Of a stretch of DNA of 64,000 nt, positions 20,114 through 30,755 are shown piece after piece. Origin of the DNA: Azoarcus sp. (GTDB taxonomy: Bacteria > Pseudomonadota > Gammaproteobacteria > Burkholderiales > Rhodocyclaceae); assembly GCA_031258965.1 (NCBI GenBank), contig JAIRMC010000015.1, forward strand, positions 1 to 64,000. The letters run 5' to 3'. Both the position numbers and the translations under genes were made by a program. The notes below the pieces were generated by a model, which was not told the DNA's origin, searched no databases, and saw only the letters and a program-made list of their open reading frames with translations. Numbering within the stretch: the first letter of the stretch is position 1; every line of letters begins with the position of its first letter.

Positions 20114-20845
20114 TTGAGTTACGCCAATTCCCGTATTCCCGAAAGCGCCCAGCAGGGCGTGCATGCGCATCTGGCCGCGCGGGTGAGGACGCATCTGGCG
20201 CAGCCGTTTCGCAAGCCGGTCGCCAGCTATAACCGCGCCGCTTTTGCGGAGGCGCTTGCCGGGTGGGACGGACGTGCGCCCCTGATCCTCGACGCCGGTT
20301 GCGGGGTGGGACACAGCACCATCGCACTGGCGAGGACGTTTCCCGATCACTGGGTGATTGGCGTCGACCGCTCGGAGGCGCGTTTGCGGCGGCGAAAGCC
20401 TTATCCGGATGCCTTGTTGCCGGGGAACATGGTATTCGTGCGCGCCGATCTGGTCGATTTCTGGCGGCTGTTGGCCGAAGAAGGGCCGCGGCTGGCCCGG
20501 CACTATATTCTTTATCCCAACCCCTGGCCCAAAATTGGGCACCTTGGGCGGCGCTGGCCCGCGCATCCGGTGTTTCCGTTCATCCTCCGTGCGGGCGGGG
20601 CGCTCGAATGCCGCAGTAACTGGGCGGTCTACGTGGCAGAATTCGCGTTCGCGCTGGAACTGGCGCTGGGCCGCCCGATGCCGTGGGGCGCGTTCGAGAC
20701 CGAATGCCCCCTGACGCCGTTCGAGCGCAAATACCGCGACTCGGGCCAGGCTTTGTATCGGCTGTGCGTTGACTTCGACGCGACAGTGGAAATTCGAGGG
20801 CGTGGCGCGATATTTGGTACCCAAATAGAAGCGACGGCGGCGTGA
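20114..20845 (+). CDS. trmB: TrmB-like tRNA (guanine-N7)-methyltransferase family protein
   Basis: LILDAGCGVGHSTIALA, VIGVDRSEARLRR, YILYPNPWPKIGHLGRRWPAHP motifs. Confidence 0.8.
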   Translation: MSYANSRIPESAQQGVHAHLAARVRTHLAQPFRKPVASYNRAAFAEALAGWDGRAPLILDAGCGVGHSTIALARTFPDHWVIGVDRSEARLRRRKPYPDALLPGNMVFVRADLVDFWRLLAEEGPRLARHYILYPNPWPKIGHLGRRWPAHPVFPFILRAGGALECRSNWAVYVAEFAFALELALGRPMPWGAFETECPLTPFERKYRDSGQALYRLCVDFDATVEIRGRGAIFGTQIEATAA

Positions 20846-20888
20846 GAGTAGGAAAGGTCGTCCGTACAACAATGGGGGAACCGGAGGG

Positions 20889-22055
20889 ATGACGATGCAG
20901 GCGATGGTTTTGCGGCCAGTGATGTTGTCTCCCGCGTGGATCGGGGAGATTGCACCCTGCGATTTTTTCGACGGCAATGGCAGTTTGCTATTACGCAAGG
21001 GGGCGTTGATCAGCGAGAACCTGCAAAAGCAGCTCGGCAACCGGCGTCTGCTTTGCGACGCTGCGCAGGTTACAGAAGTCTTGACGGATAACCCCTTGCA
21101 GGCATTGGCCGACGCGGGAAAAACCTTGCTCATGCTCGACGCGGCGGTGGCGGCGGGCAACAGGTTCGATGCCGGCGCTTGCCGGAAACTCGCGGAATCC
21201 TTCCACAACGCCTGGCAATCCGATCCGGATGCCTGCATCGGCTTCATGCGGACAGGAAATCCAGGCTCTTCGAGCGTATGCCAGGCGATACTGGCGGCGC
21301 TTTTCGTCGCCGAACTGGGGCAGGCGCACTCTTTTACCAGCGATGAGCTGATCGATCTGATCGGCGCGGCGCTGACGATGAATATGGGCAGCATGGCGCT
21401 GCACGATGAAATGGCTTCGTTCGTCGGCCCCTTGCCCGGTCCCCTGCGACGGCGGATGCGGGAACATCCGCTTCATGCGGCCAGGATATTGCGCGGTACC
21501 GGCCTGCCGGATGTCTGGTCGCGGGCGGTGGCGCAGCATCACGAAAACCTCAACGGCAGCGGCTACCCAGGGGGGCTGGTCAAGGGCGGCATTTGCCTGG
21601 AGGCGCGCATGTTGCGGCTGGTCGATATTTTCACGGCGCGCCTGCGCAGGCGGCAGGGCCGTGGCCCGCGGCATTGGAATATCACGCTGGCGCGCGATCT
21701 GGGCAGTCTGACCGAGCATGTGTTCGACGCCGACCTCGATGTGCTCGATCTCAGCCTCGCCCGGTTGCTCATGGGCCGTTTGGGCCTTTTCCCGCCCGGC
21801 AGCATCGTGCGGCTGTCCAACAGGGAGCTGGCCATCGTCAGCCGACGCTCTTACGACATCGTGCGCGATGCGATTCTCTCGCCGAGCGAGGTGTTGTCTT
21901 TTCTCGATGCGGACGGGCAGCCCTACGAAACGCCCCTGCCCCGCCGCATCGGCCTGAACGCTTATCGCATCCTGAGCTATGCGCACAACGACCAGCCGCG
22001 CCTGCCGCCTTATGACTGGTCGAGGATATGGGGGTATGACGTGCAGCCGCCCTGA
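20889..22055 (+). CDS. HD-GYP-like phosphodiesterase domain protein
   Basis: REHPLHAARILRGTGLPD...AVAQHHENLNGSGYPGGL...RMLRLVDIFTA. Confidence 0.75.
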   Translation: MTMQAMVLRPVMLSPAWIGEIAPCDFFDGNGSLLLRKGALISENLQKQLGNRRLLCDAAQVTEVLTDNPLQALADAGKTLLMLDAAVAAGNRFDAGACRKLAESFHNAWQSDPDACIGFMRTGNPGSSSVCQAILAALFVAELGQAHSFTSDELIDLIGAALTMNMGSMALHDEMASFVGPLPGPLRRRMREHPLHAARILRGTGLPDVWSRAVAQHHENLNGSGYPGGLVKGGICLEARMLRLVDIFTARLRRRQGRGPRHWNITLARDLGSLTEHVFDADLDVLDLSLARLLMGRLGLFPPGSIVRLSNRELAIVSRRSYDIVRDAILSPSEVLSFLDADGQPYETPLPRRIGLNAYRILSYAHNDQPRLPPYDWSRIWGYDVQPP

Positions 22056-22066
22056 GGGAGCGGCTG

Positions 22067-23410
22067 TCAGCGGCCCGCGATTTTCATGTGTTCGATCAGC
22101 ACGGATCCGCAGTGCTTGGCTCCGCGCGGCAGGGCGTCGTTGCCCACCGCGACGATGCCGCGGAACATGTCGCGCAGATTGCCCGCGATGGTCACTTCCT
22201 GCACCGGGTGCTTGATCCTGCCGTTTTCCACCCAGAAACCGGCCGCGCCGCGCGAATAGTCGCCCGTGACGTAGTTGATGCCTTGCCCGAGAAGTTCGGT
22301 GACGAGCAATCCTCGCCCCATTTTTTTCAGCATCCCCGCGAGATCGTCGCCGCCGCCCTTGACCCGCAGGTTATGGGAGCCGCCCGCGTTGCCAGTGGTT
22401 TGCAGCCCGAGCTTGCGCGCGGTATAGACGGACAGGAAATAGCCTTGCAGCACGCCATCGGCCACGACCTCGCGGTCATGGGTGGCGACGCCGTCGTTGT
22501 CGAACCAGCTTACGCCGAAGGCTTTGGGGAGATGGGGGCGTTCGCTGATGTTGATGACGGGCGAAAATACCTGCTGGCCGAGCGTATCGAGCAGGAAACT
22601 CGAACGGCGGTAGAGCGCGCCGCCGCTGACTGCCTGTACGAAGCTGCCGATGAGGCCGACCGCGGCGGGGGCCTCGAAGATTACGGGCGCCTCGCGGGTG
22701 CGGATTCTTCTTGCGCCGAGCCGGGCCAACGCCCGCCTGCCCGCGATGCGCCCGACTTCCTCGGCGGCGATGAGGTCGCTGGCGTCGCGGCGGCCGTCGT
22801 GCCAGTATTCCCGTTGCATGGCATCGCCCTCCCCGGCAATCACCGCGCACGACAGGGAATGGCGGCTGCTGGCGAAGCCGCCCATGAAGCCGTGGCTGTT
22901 GGCGGAGACGAAGCGCGATTGCTGCGTCGAGACGCTCGCGCCTTCGGAATTGCGGATTCGCGGGTCGATCGCAAAGGCGGCATCCTCGCAACGGCGCGCC
23001 AGCGCGACGGCTTCGGCCACCGGAATGTCCCAAGGGTGGAACAAATCGAGATCGGAGCAATCGCGCGCCATCAGCGCCTTGTCGGCCAGCCCGGCGCAGG
23101 GGTCGGGCGCGGTGAACCGGGCGATTGACAAGGCCGCGTCGACGGCGGATTTCAACGCGGCGCGGGAAAAGTCGGACGTGCTCGCCTGTCCGCGCTGCTG
23201 CCCGAGGTAAACCGTGATGCCGATGCCTTTGTCGCGGTTGTATTCGATGGTATCGACATCGCCCCTGCGTACGGTGACCGATTGGCCGAAACTCTCCGAA
23301 ATATCTATTTCAGATGCAGAGGCGCCTTTTTTGCGGGCGTATCCGAGAAGATCGGCGGCAATTTCCTGAAGGCGGGACTGGGAGCGGGAAAACCCGGCGT
23401 TGGAAGTCAT
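22067..23410 (-). CDS. pmbA: Metalloprotease PmbA/TldE
   Basis: NRDKGIGITVYLGQQRGQASTSDFS, GVSWFDNDGV, GQGINYVTGDYSRGAAGFWVENG. Confidence 0.93.
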   Translation of the reverse strand: MTSNAGFSRSQSRLQEIAADLLGYARKKGASASEIDISESFGQSVTVRRGDVDTIEYNRDKGIGITVYLGQQRGQASTSDFSRAALKSAVDAALSIARFTAPDPCAGLADKALMARDCSDLDLFHPWDIPVAEAVALARRCEDAAFAIDPRIRNSEGASVSTQQSRFVSANSHGFMGGFASSRHSLSCAVIAGEGDAMQREYWHDGRRDASDLIAAEEVGRIAGRRALARLGARRIRTREAPVIFEAPAAVGLIGSFVQAVSGGALYRRSSFLLDTLGQQVFSPVINISERPHLPKAFGVSWFDNDGVATHDREVVADGVLQGYFLSVYTARKLGLQTTGNAGGSHNLRVKGGGDDLAGMLKKMGRGLLVTELLGQGINYVTGDYSRGAAGFWVENGRIKHPVQEVTIAGNLRDMFRGIVAVGNDALPRGAKHCGSVLIEHMKIAGR

Positions 23411-23470
23411 GGGCGAAGACGGCTGTTGGCAAAGGCTATAATTCTACCCCGCTCATGCCCGCGACTTGCC

Positions 23471-23995
23471 ATGGTCTTTTCAACCGCCTCTTTCCCGCCT
23501 GTCCATCTGGATGACGATGCCGCCGCGCCGCCAAGCAAGACCCGCCGCAAGCGGGAAATGCAGGCGCTCCAGGATTTGGGCGAACAATTGACAGCCTTGC
23601 CGCCAGAGCAATTGAAAAGCCTTTCCCTACCCGATGCGCTTTCCATCGCCATTGCCGACGCACGGCGTTTCGCGGGCGGGCGCGAAGCCTTGCGCCGGCA
23701 GATGCAATACATCGGCAAGCTCATGCGCGGCGTTGATCCGGCGCCGATTCGCGCCCGGCTCGATGCCCTGCGCGGTCTGGCGGCGGACGAAATCGCGCGC
23801 CAGCACCGGCTGGAACACTTGCGCGATGAATTGATCGCCGACGAAAAAACCATCGAACGCATCGTCCGCGACTGGCCGGGAGCCGACATCCAGCGTTTGC
23901 GCGCCTTGCGGCGCAATGCCCTGAAAGAACGCGAACAACACCTGCCGCCCAAGGCATTCCGCGAGATTTTCAAGGCGCTGCGCGAACTCGACTGA
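23471..23995 (+). CDS. yjgA: YjgA/DarP (DUF615) ribosome-associated protein
   Basis: KTRRKREMQALQDLGEQLTAL...RQMQYIGKLMR...ALRNA-like core. Confidence 0.88.
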   Translation: MVFSTASFPPVHLDDDAAAPPSKTRRKREMQALQDLGEQLTALPPEQLKSLSLPDALSIAIADARRFAGGREALRRQMQYIGKLMRGVDPAPIRARLDALRGLAADEIARQHRLEHLRDELIADEKTIERIVRDWPGADIQRLRALRRNALKEREQHLPPKAFREIFKALRELD

Positions 23996-24148
23996 GCGGC
24001 TGTGGCACGGGCAAGGAAGCAGGCGTTTTGCAGGGACGACGAAGTACTCGCCACAGATGGAGAGGAGAAGACAAGTGTCCGCGTTCTTCTCCCGCTTCGG
24101 TTCGCTGGTCTCAATTTTTCTTGCATTATTACGGGTCATTGCCTAGCA

Positions 24149-24180
24149 TTGGGGGCGCGCCGCTTGCGGCGCGCCCCCAA
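24149..24180. terminator. Perfect 15-bp inverted repeat with 2-nt loop (terminator-like hairpin)
   Basis: TTGGGGGCGCGCCGC-TT-GCGGCGCGCCCCCAA read directly between yjgA and the restriction-modification gene. Confidence 0.75.
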
Positions 24181-24209
24181 ACTTCCACGTTGGACTAGCT
24201 GAACACCCG

Positions 24210-26516
24210 ATGACAAAGAAAAGATCTGAAAGCCGAGCGCGCTACTTCATCAGAGAGCAAGCGGAGAAAAGAGGCTGGAATACATCACACCCCAGCAAAG
24301 GCGGTAACTGCCTTGAAGAACAAGAAATAGTTGATTTTTTTAGTGACATAGGGCTTGGGTTAGATAGGCCAGATTTTATATTCTCAATCGACGGCCTTCC
24401 TGTTCTCATTATCGAAGCCAAGAATCGTGTTGATAAGATAAAAGCAGCTATAAATGAAGCTGTTGAATATGCAGACAAAGTTAACAAAAACTCGAAATAT
24501 AAAATCAAGATCGCCATCGGCGCCGCAGGAGAAGAGAGTCAAGGTTTTGCTGTAGAAGTCAGATTTCTTAAGGGTAATTCATGGGTAGCACTTAAGTCAA
24601 AAGGCTGCGAGATAACAACAATCCCCTCCCAAAGAGAGCTTGAGTCCGCATTACAAGCGAATGATGCCACGACAGTAGTTGATGTTCCTAGTGTCGGCGA
24701 ATTCATTGATACTGCAATTGAGTTAAGTAAAATTCTCCGGCTGGCTAAGGTCGAAGCCCCGTTAAGGCCAAAAGTAATCGGAGCCTTAACGCTTGCAATG
24801 TATCAGGGGAATATCGATTTCCTAGAATATCGCGCATTAGAAAGCATCAACAGTTTGCTTAATCAAGCAATTGATGAAGCGGTTGACTTGGATGTGGGCA
24901 AAAAAGTCCGCCTATCGGAATCGTTAAGATTGCTTGGAGCGGATTACGATAGGCTTCGCCCCCATATCGCAAAGATTGTTCACTTGCTTCGTGGCCTCAA
25001 TATTCGCTCTGTTTTGCAAACAGACACTGACTTTCTCGGTTTGTTCTATGAGGCATTTCTACGATATGGTTATGATAACAATGCACTCGGTATTGTTTTC
25101 ACGCCAAGGCATATAACAAAATTCTGCGCTGAATTAATTGATGTAAAATCCACCGATAAAGTTGTGGATTTAGCATGTGGAACAGGTGGTTTCTTAGTCG
25201 CGGCATTCGACAGGATGATGTCTGGAGCGCACGCCCCCAAAGCAATACATAAAGTAAAGCGAGCATTGTTTGGCTTTGATACGAATCCAACAATTTGGGC
25301 GCTAGCTACTCTCAATATGTTTTTTAGAGGCGACGGGAAAAGCCATCTGGAGAACATGAGTTGTTTTGACAACGCAGCCCAAACCGCGGTCGCGGATTCA
25401 TGTACTAAGGCTTTTTTAAATCCGCCGTTTTCTCAAGCTGGTGAACCCGAAAGAGATTTTATTAATGCTTCCATGGAAGCCCTGGAGCCAGACGGTCTTT
25501 TGGCGGTTGTTGTCAAAGCGGGTATATTTGCCGATGATGATAATGCTGTTTGGAGGCGCGAATTCACAAGAAACCATACCGTTTTGGGCATGATTAGCCT
25601 CCCGGACGATCTTTTTTACCCAACAGCCGTACCGGCTTCTATTCTTGTTGCAAAAGCACATATCCCGCAAGATGCTAATAGTCGTGTGTTTATGGCTCGA
25701 ATTTGGAATGATGGATTCGAAAAACTAAAGGGGCGTCGCGTATCAATTGAAGGGAGCCAGCTTCGTGCAACAGCAAGTGCATTTTCATCATTCCTTCTGG
25801 GCGAACGACTCAATGGAGATAATTTTTCCGTAGTTTCTTCAAAATACATTCTTGATGGAAACGAGTGGAGTCCGCAACAATGGTTGCCTCAACCAATTCA
25901 GTCAGAGGACAAACTTAAGAAATTTGAAGACGACGTAAAACTGGCCATCTACAGGGCAATTTCAGCACTGCCTGAATTGGCGGATGTTGCTTTGCCGGAT
26001 TTTATGAGGGACTGGAATTTACTCCCTGATTTCAGTTTTAGCAAAACCGCTCCTGTTTCCTATTTTTTTGAGGTAGTCAATGGTCGATCAAGTGGAGAAA
26101 AAAACTATCCGGAAGGAGAGATTCCCTATATTTCCAGTGGCGACCAGACAAACAGCATAGTACGCTTAGTTGACAAGGATAATGAGGAGCTATTTGATTC
26201 TGGAGGGATAACAGTAACAGCTTTCGGGCAGGCTTATGTCCAACCATGGCCGTTTATGGCGCGTGGTAATGGCGGAAGCGCGGTGCGAATTCTTTTGCCA
26301 AAATTCAACATGACCTTCAATGAATTAGTTTGGTTTGCATCGCAAATAAACGCTCAGCGCTGGAGGATTTTCTATGCACGAATGTCAATTAAGTCCAGAC
26401 TTGAGCAACTTGAAATAACCAGTCCGCCGCGACGACTAAATGACAGGGGCGAATCAATTCATACAAGAGCAAAAAATTTCAAAAATAAATTACTGGAGTT
26501 AAGCTGTGCGGAATAA
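24210..26516 (+). CDS. Fused restriction-modification enzyme: N-terminal PD-(D/E)xK-like nuclease, N6-adenine methyltransferase, C-terminal specificity-like domain
   Basis: PDFIFSIDGLPVLIIEAKN; GIVFTPRHITKFCAELI, VVDLACGTGGFLVA, FLNPPFS; C-terminal IPYISSGDQTNSIVRLV. Visibly more AT-rich than flanks. Confidence 0.85.
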   Translation: MTKKRSESRARYFIREQAEKRGWNTSHPSKGGNCLEEQEIVDFFSDIGLGLDRPDFIFSIDGLPVLIIEAKNRVDKIKAAINEAVEYADKVNKNSKYKIKIAIGAAGEESQGFAVEVRFLKGNSWVALKSKGCEITTIPSQRELESALQANDATTVVDVPSVGEFIDTAIELSKILRLAKVEAPLRPKVIGALTLAMYQGNIDFLEYRALESINSLLNQAIDEAVDLDVGKKVRLSESLRLLGADYDRLRPHIAKIVHLLRGLNIRSVLQTDTDFLGLFYEAFLRYGYDNNALGIVFTPRHITKFCAELIDVKSTDKVVDLACGTGGFLVAAFDRMMSGAHAPKAIHKVKRALFGFDTNPTIWALATLNMFFRGDGKSHLENMSCFDNAAQTAVADSCTKAFLNPPFSQAGEPERDFINASMEALEPDGLLAVVVKAGIFADDDNAVWRREFTRNHTVLGMISLPDDLFYPTAVPASILVAKAHIPQDANSRVFMARIWNDGFEKLKGRRVSIEGSQLRATASAFSSFLLGERLNGDNFSVVSSKYILDGNEWSPQQWLPQPIQSEDKLKKFEDDVKLAIYRAISALPELADVALPDFMRDWNLLPDFSFSKTAPVSYFFEVVNGRSSGEKNYPEGEIPYISSGDQTNSIVRLVDKDNEELFDSGGITVTAFGQAYVQPWPFMARGNGGSAVRILLPKFNMTFNELVWFASQINAQRWRIFYARMSIKSRLEQLEITSPPRRLNDRGESIHTRAKNFKNKLLELSCAE

Positions 26517-26819
26517 ATCTAATGTTTGGGTTAAAAATTCCATAAAAATTTTCGTCTTTTTGAAAAACGCCTTTTTGCCCTCGGATCGCTCAGACATTTC
26601 AACGGGCGGAGACATGGCGCGCCGCGCGCCGACATCCCGCAGGCGCATGGACGGACGGCCACAAGGGCCGCCCCCGCGCGGCATCCAGGATTTAACGCCG
26701 CATGGATTGCCGCGGGGGATGCAGGTTCGCAACGACGCCAAAACCGTCCTTTATCCACGCCGATCTTCGCCGCCTGTCGACTATCATCACGACGTTATTT
26801 GCCGCAAGGGCTGCCCGAC

Positions 26820-27737
<918 letters not shown>

Positions 27738-27749
27738 CCCCGCACTAGG

Positions 27750-28742
27750 ATGTCCCCGGTCGCAGCCTTTGCCCGCCTGCGTTTTCCGTTCCGGCGATTC
27801 CGGCCGAAAGCGCCGGAAGCCGCGCCGCTCACGCTCTCGCAGCATCGCATCTATGTTGTGCCGACTTTTTCCGGACTGGCTCTTGCCGGTATGCTGGCCG
27901 TGATGCTGATCGCTTCGATCAATTATGGCCTGAGCCTGGGCTACGCGTTTTGTTTCCTGCTCGGCGGTATCGGCGTCGCCAGCGCCATCCACGCTTTTCG
28001 CAATCTGCTGCGCTTGTCCATCCGCCCTGGCCGGGTAGAGGACGCTTTTTGCGGCGGCAGCGCGGTTTTCCATTTGCTGATCGACAATCCGGACGCCCAT
28101 CGCCGCCCTGCCCTGCGCCTGCTCGGCGGCAAGACGCCGGAACTGCGCGGCGAAACCCGGTTCGAACTGCCCCCCATGGCCTGCGGCGACATCGCCCTTG
28201 CCTTGCCGGCGCGCCAACGCGGCAGGATGCCTGCCGGGCGGACGATTATCGAGACGCGCTGGCCACTCGGCCTCGTCCGCGCCTGTAGCGTTTTTACGCC
28301 CGCCATGGAGGCGCTGGTTTTCCCCGCGCCGGAACTCGCCCCGCCTCCACCGCCGCCCGGATCGGGCGGCGTTTCCGCGAACCGGGGCGCGGCCCGCATC
28401 GGCAATGAGGATTTCGCCGGTCTGCGTGCTTATCAGGAGACGGATTCGCCGCAGCATCTGGCCTGGAAGGTTTTCGCCCGCAGCGGCGCGATGATGACGA
28501 AGCAGTTTTCGGATATTGGCGATACGGATTTGTTTTTCGACTGGCGCGCGCTGCCCGCCGCGCTCTCCGAGGAGAGCCGCCTGTCGCGGCTCACGGCCTG
28601 GCTGCTGCGCGCGGAGCAGTCCGGACAGCGTTATGCCTTACGCTTGCCGGGGCGTGATTTTTCCATTGACCGGGGCGAGACTCATTTGTACCACTGCCTT
28701 GCGGCGCTTGCCCTGTATGGGGATGAGGCGGAGGAAGCTTAA
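27750..28742 (+). CDS. DUF58 domain protein
   Basis: Two N-terminal TMs, GNEDFAGLRAYQETDSPQHLAWKVFARSG; adjacent to moxR. Confidence 0.85.
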   Translation: MSPVAAFARLRFPFRRFRPKAPEAAPLTLSQHRIYVVPTFSGLALAGMLAVMLIASINYGLSLGYAFCFLLGGIGVASAIHAFRNLLRLSIRPGRVEDAFCGGSAVFHLLIDNPDAHRRPALRLLGGKTPELRGETRFELPPMACGDIALALPARQRGRMPAGRTIIETRWPLGLVRACSVFTPAMEALVFPAPELAPPPPPPGSGGVSANRGAARIGNEDFAGLRAYQETDSPQHLAWKVFARSGAMMTKQFSDIGDTDLFFDWRALPAALSEESRLSRLTAWLLRAEQSGQRYALRLPGRDFSIDRGETHLYHCLAALALYGDEAEEA

Positions 28743-28745
28743 GCA

Positions 28746-30755
28746 ATGGATGCGCGGTATTCTCTTCCCGCGCTTTCTCCCGGACGCGCTTCGCCCGATG
28801 AGGCCGGTTTGCGACGCGACCAGGGCTTTTGGTTGCTGGCGGCGGCGGTAGCGACCATCGCGCCCCATTGGGTGAATATGCCTGCCTGGGTGGGGGCGGT
28901 GTGCGCGATTCTGTTCGTCTGGCATCTCCGGCGGCTGCGGCGCGGGGCCGCCGCCCCCCCGCGCTGGTTGTTACTGCCATTCACCCTCGCCGCCGCCATT
29001 GGGGTGCGTTTGTCCTTCGGTTATTTTCTGGGCAAGGCGCCGGGGCTGGCCTTCCTCGCCGTGCTCCTGAGCCTGAAATTGCTGGAAACCCGCAATGTGC
29101 GCGATGCCCGCGTCGCCATGTTGATGTGTTTTTTCCTCCAGTTCGGCCTGTTTTTCAACAATCAGTCGGCGTTGTCCGCCGCCCTCGCGCTGTTCGCCGC
29201 CCTGATGACGCTCGGCAGTCTGGTCGCGCTGGCCGATCCGGCCTGTGCCACGCGGGAACGGCTGAAAATGAGCGCCATCCTGGCCGCGCAGGGGCTGCCG
29301 TTCATGGTGGCGCTTTTCATCCTCTTTCCCCGCGCCGCCGCGCCGATGTGGGGCTTTCCGGACAGCGCCGCCATTAGCGGGCTTTCCGATTCAATGTCGC
29401 CGGGGACGGTCAGCGAGCTGATTCTGTCGGATGCGCTCGCGTTCACGGCGGAATTCGACGGCCCGCCCCCGCCGCCGTCCGAGCGCTACTGGCGTGGCCC
29501 GGTGCTGGGCAAGTTCGATGGTCGAACCTGGCGCATGGTGTATGGTTTTTTGCTGGATCGTCCGCGTTATATGCCCATGGGTCGCCGTTATGATTACCGG
29601 ATCATGCTCGAACCCCACAATCAGCACTGGCTGCCGGTGCTCGACTACCCGGCGGGGCCGGTGCGGGGGATAAGTTTCACGCTCGATTTCCAGGCCATGA
29701 GCCATTTTCCTATCAGCAATCGCATGCAGTTCGCTTTCAGCGCCTTTCCCGGCACGGTGGCGGGCGGCGGCGAGGGGACGCAGAGACTCGACGTGTTTCG
29801 CCAATTGCCCGCGCATGGCAACCCCCGAACGCGCAAACTGGCTACCGCGCTGAAGGCGGAGATGCCCGAACAGACGGTGGAACGCATCCTCGCCTGGCTC
29901 GCCCAGGGGCAATTCACTTACACGCTGCAACCGCCGCTGCTGGACGAGGACAGTACCGACCGGTTCCTGCTCGATACCCGCATGGGTTTTTGCGAGCATT
30001 TCGCCGGTGCTTTTGTGTTTCTGGCGCGCGCGGCGGATGTGCCCGCGCGCGTCGTCACCGGCTATCAGGGCGGGCGCATCAACCCGGTCAACGGGACGAT
30101 GACCGTGCGCCAGTCGGACGCCCATGCCTGGGCCGAAGTCTGGCTCGCCGGGCATGGCTGGGTACGGGTCGATCCGACCGCGCTCATCGTGCCGCAGCGC
30201 ATCGAAAGGGGGCTGGAGGCTTCCTTGCCCGAGGGTGAGAGGCTCCCGCTCCTGTTGCAACCGCGATACTTGTGGCTGCGCCAGTTGCGCGACCGCTGGG
30301 AGGCTCTCGCTACGGGATGGCATCGGGGGGTGCTCGCCTACGATAACCAGCGGCAGCGCGATTTGCTGGAGGTCATGTTCGGTCTCGATGCCTCGCTTCC
30401 GGCCGTGCTCGGGACGAGCGCCATCGCCATCGCCCTGCTGATGGCCGTGTTCTACTATTGGGCGCAGCGCCGCCATGGCTCGCGCGATCCGCTCGACCGC
30501 GCCTGGGCGCGTTTCTCGGCGAAACTCGCCCGCTACGGCCTTGCGCGCGCGCCCTCGGAGGGACCGCTGGATTACGCCCAACGGCTCGCCGCCGCCCGCC
30601 CCGCCAGCGCCGCGATGTTGACGGCGATCTGTACCCGCTATGCCCGTTTGCGTTATCGTCCGTCTCCTTCAGATGAAGAACACAAGGAAATATGCGCGCT
30701 GATACACTCTATCAACCGCCTCGATCTCAAAAAGGAAACCCCGGCTTCGCCATGA
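28746..30755 (+). CDS. tgpA: TgpA-like transglutaminase-domain membrane protein (DUF3488)
   Basis: N-terminal TM bundle, GFCEHFAGAFVFLARAADVPARVVTGYQGG, SDAHAWAEVWLAGHGWVRVDPT. Confidence 0.9.
   Translation: MDARYSLPALSPGRASPDEAGLRRDQGFWLLAAAVATIAPHWVNMPAWVGAVCAILFVWHLRRLRRGAAAPPRWLLLPFTLAAAIGVRLSFGYFLGKAPGLAFLAVLLSLKLLETRNVRDARVAMLMCFFLQFGLFFNNQSALSAALALFAALMTLGSLVALADPACATRERLKMSAILAAQGLPFMVALFILFPRAAAPMWGFPDSAAISGLSDSMSPGTVSELILSDALAFTAEFDGPPPPPSERYWRGPVLGKFDGRTWRMVYGFLLDRPRYMPMGRRYDYRIMLEPHNQHWLPVLDYPAGPVRGISFTLDFQAMSHFPISNRMQFAFSAFPGTVAGGGEGTQRLDVFRQLPAHGNPRTRKLATALKAEMPEQTVERILAWLAQGQFTYTLQPPLLDEDSTDRFLLDTRMGFCEHFAGAFVFLARAADVPARVVTGYQGGRINPVNGTMTVRQSDAHAWAEVWLAGHGWVRVDPTALIVPQRIERGLEASLPEGERLPLLLQPRYLWLRQLRDRWEALATGWHRGVLAYDNQRQRDLLEVMFGLDASLPAVLGTSAIAIALLMAVFYYWAQRRHGSRDPLDRAWARFSAKLARYGLARAPSEGPLDYAQRLAAARPASAAMLTAICTRYARLRYRPSPSDEEHKEICALIHSINRLDLKKETPASP

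Noticed and set aside
26580-26800. GC-rich segment after the restriction-modification gene as a matching right-hand boundary repeat
   Set aside because: Contains GGCGCGCC-type words but no clear copy of the 15-bp arm found on the left side.
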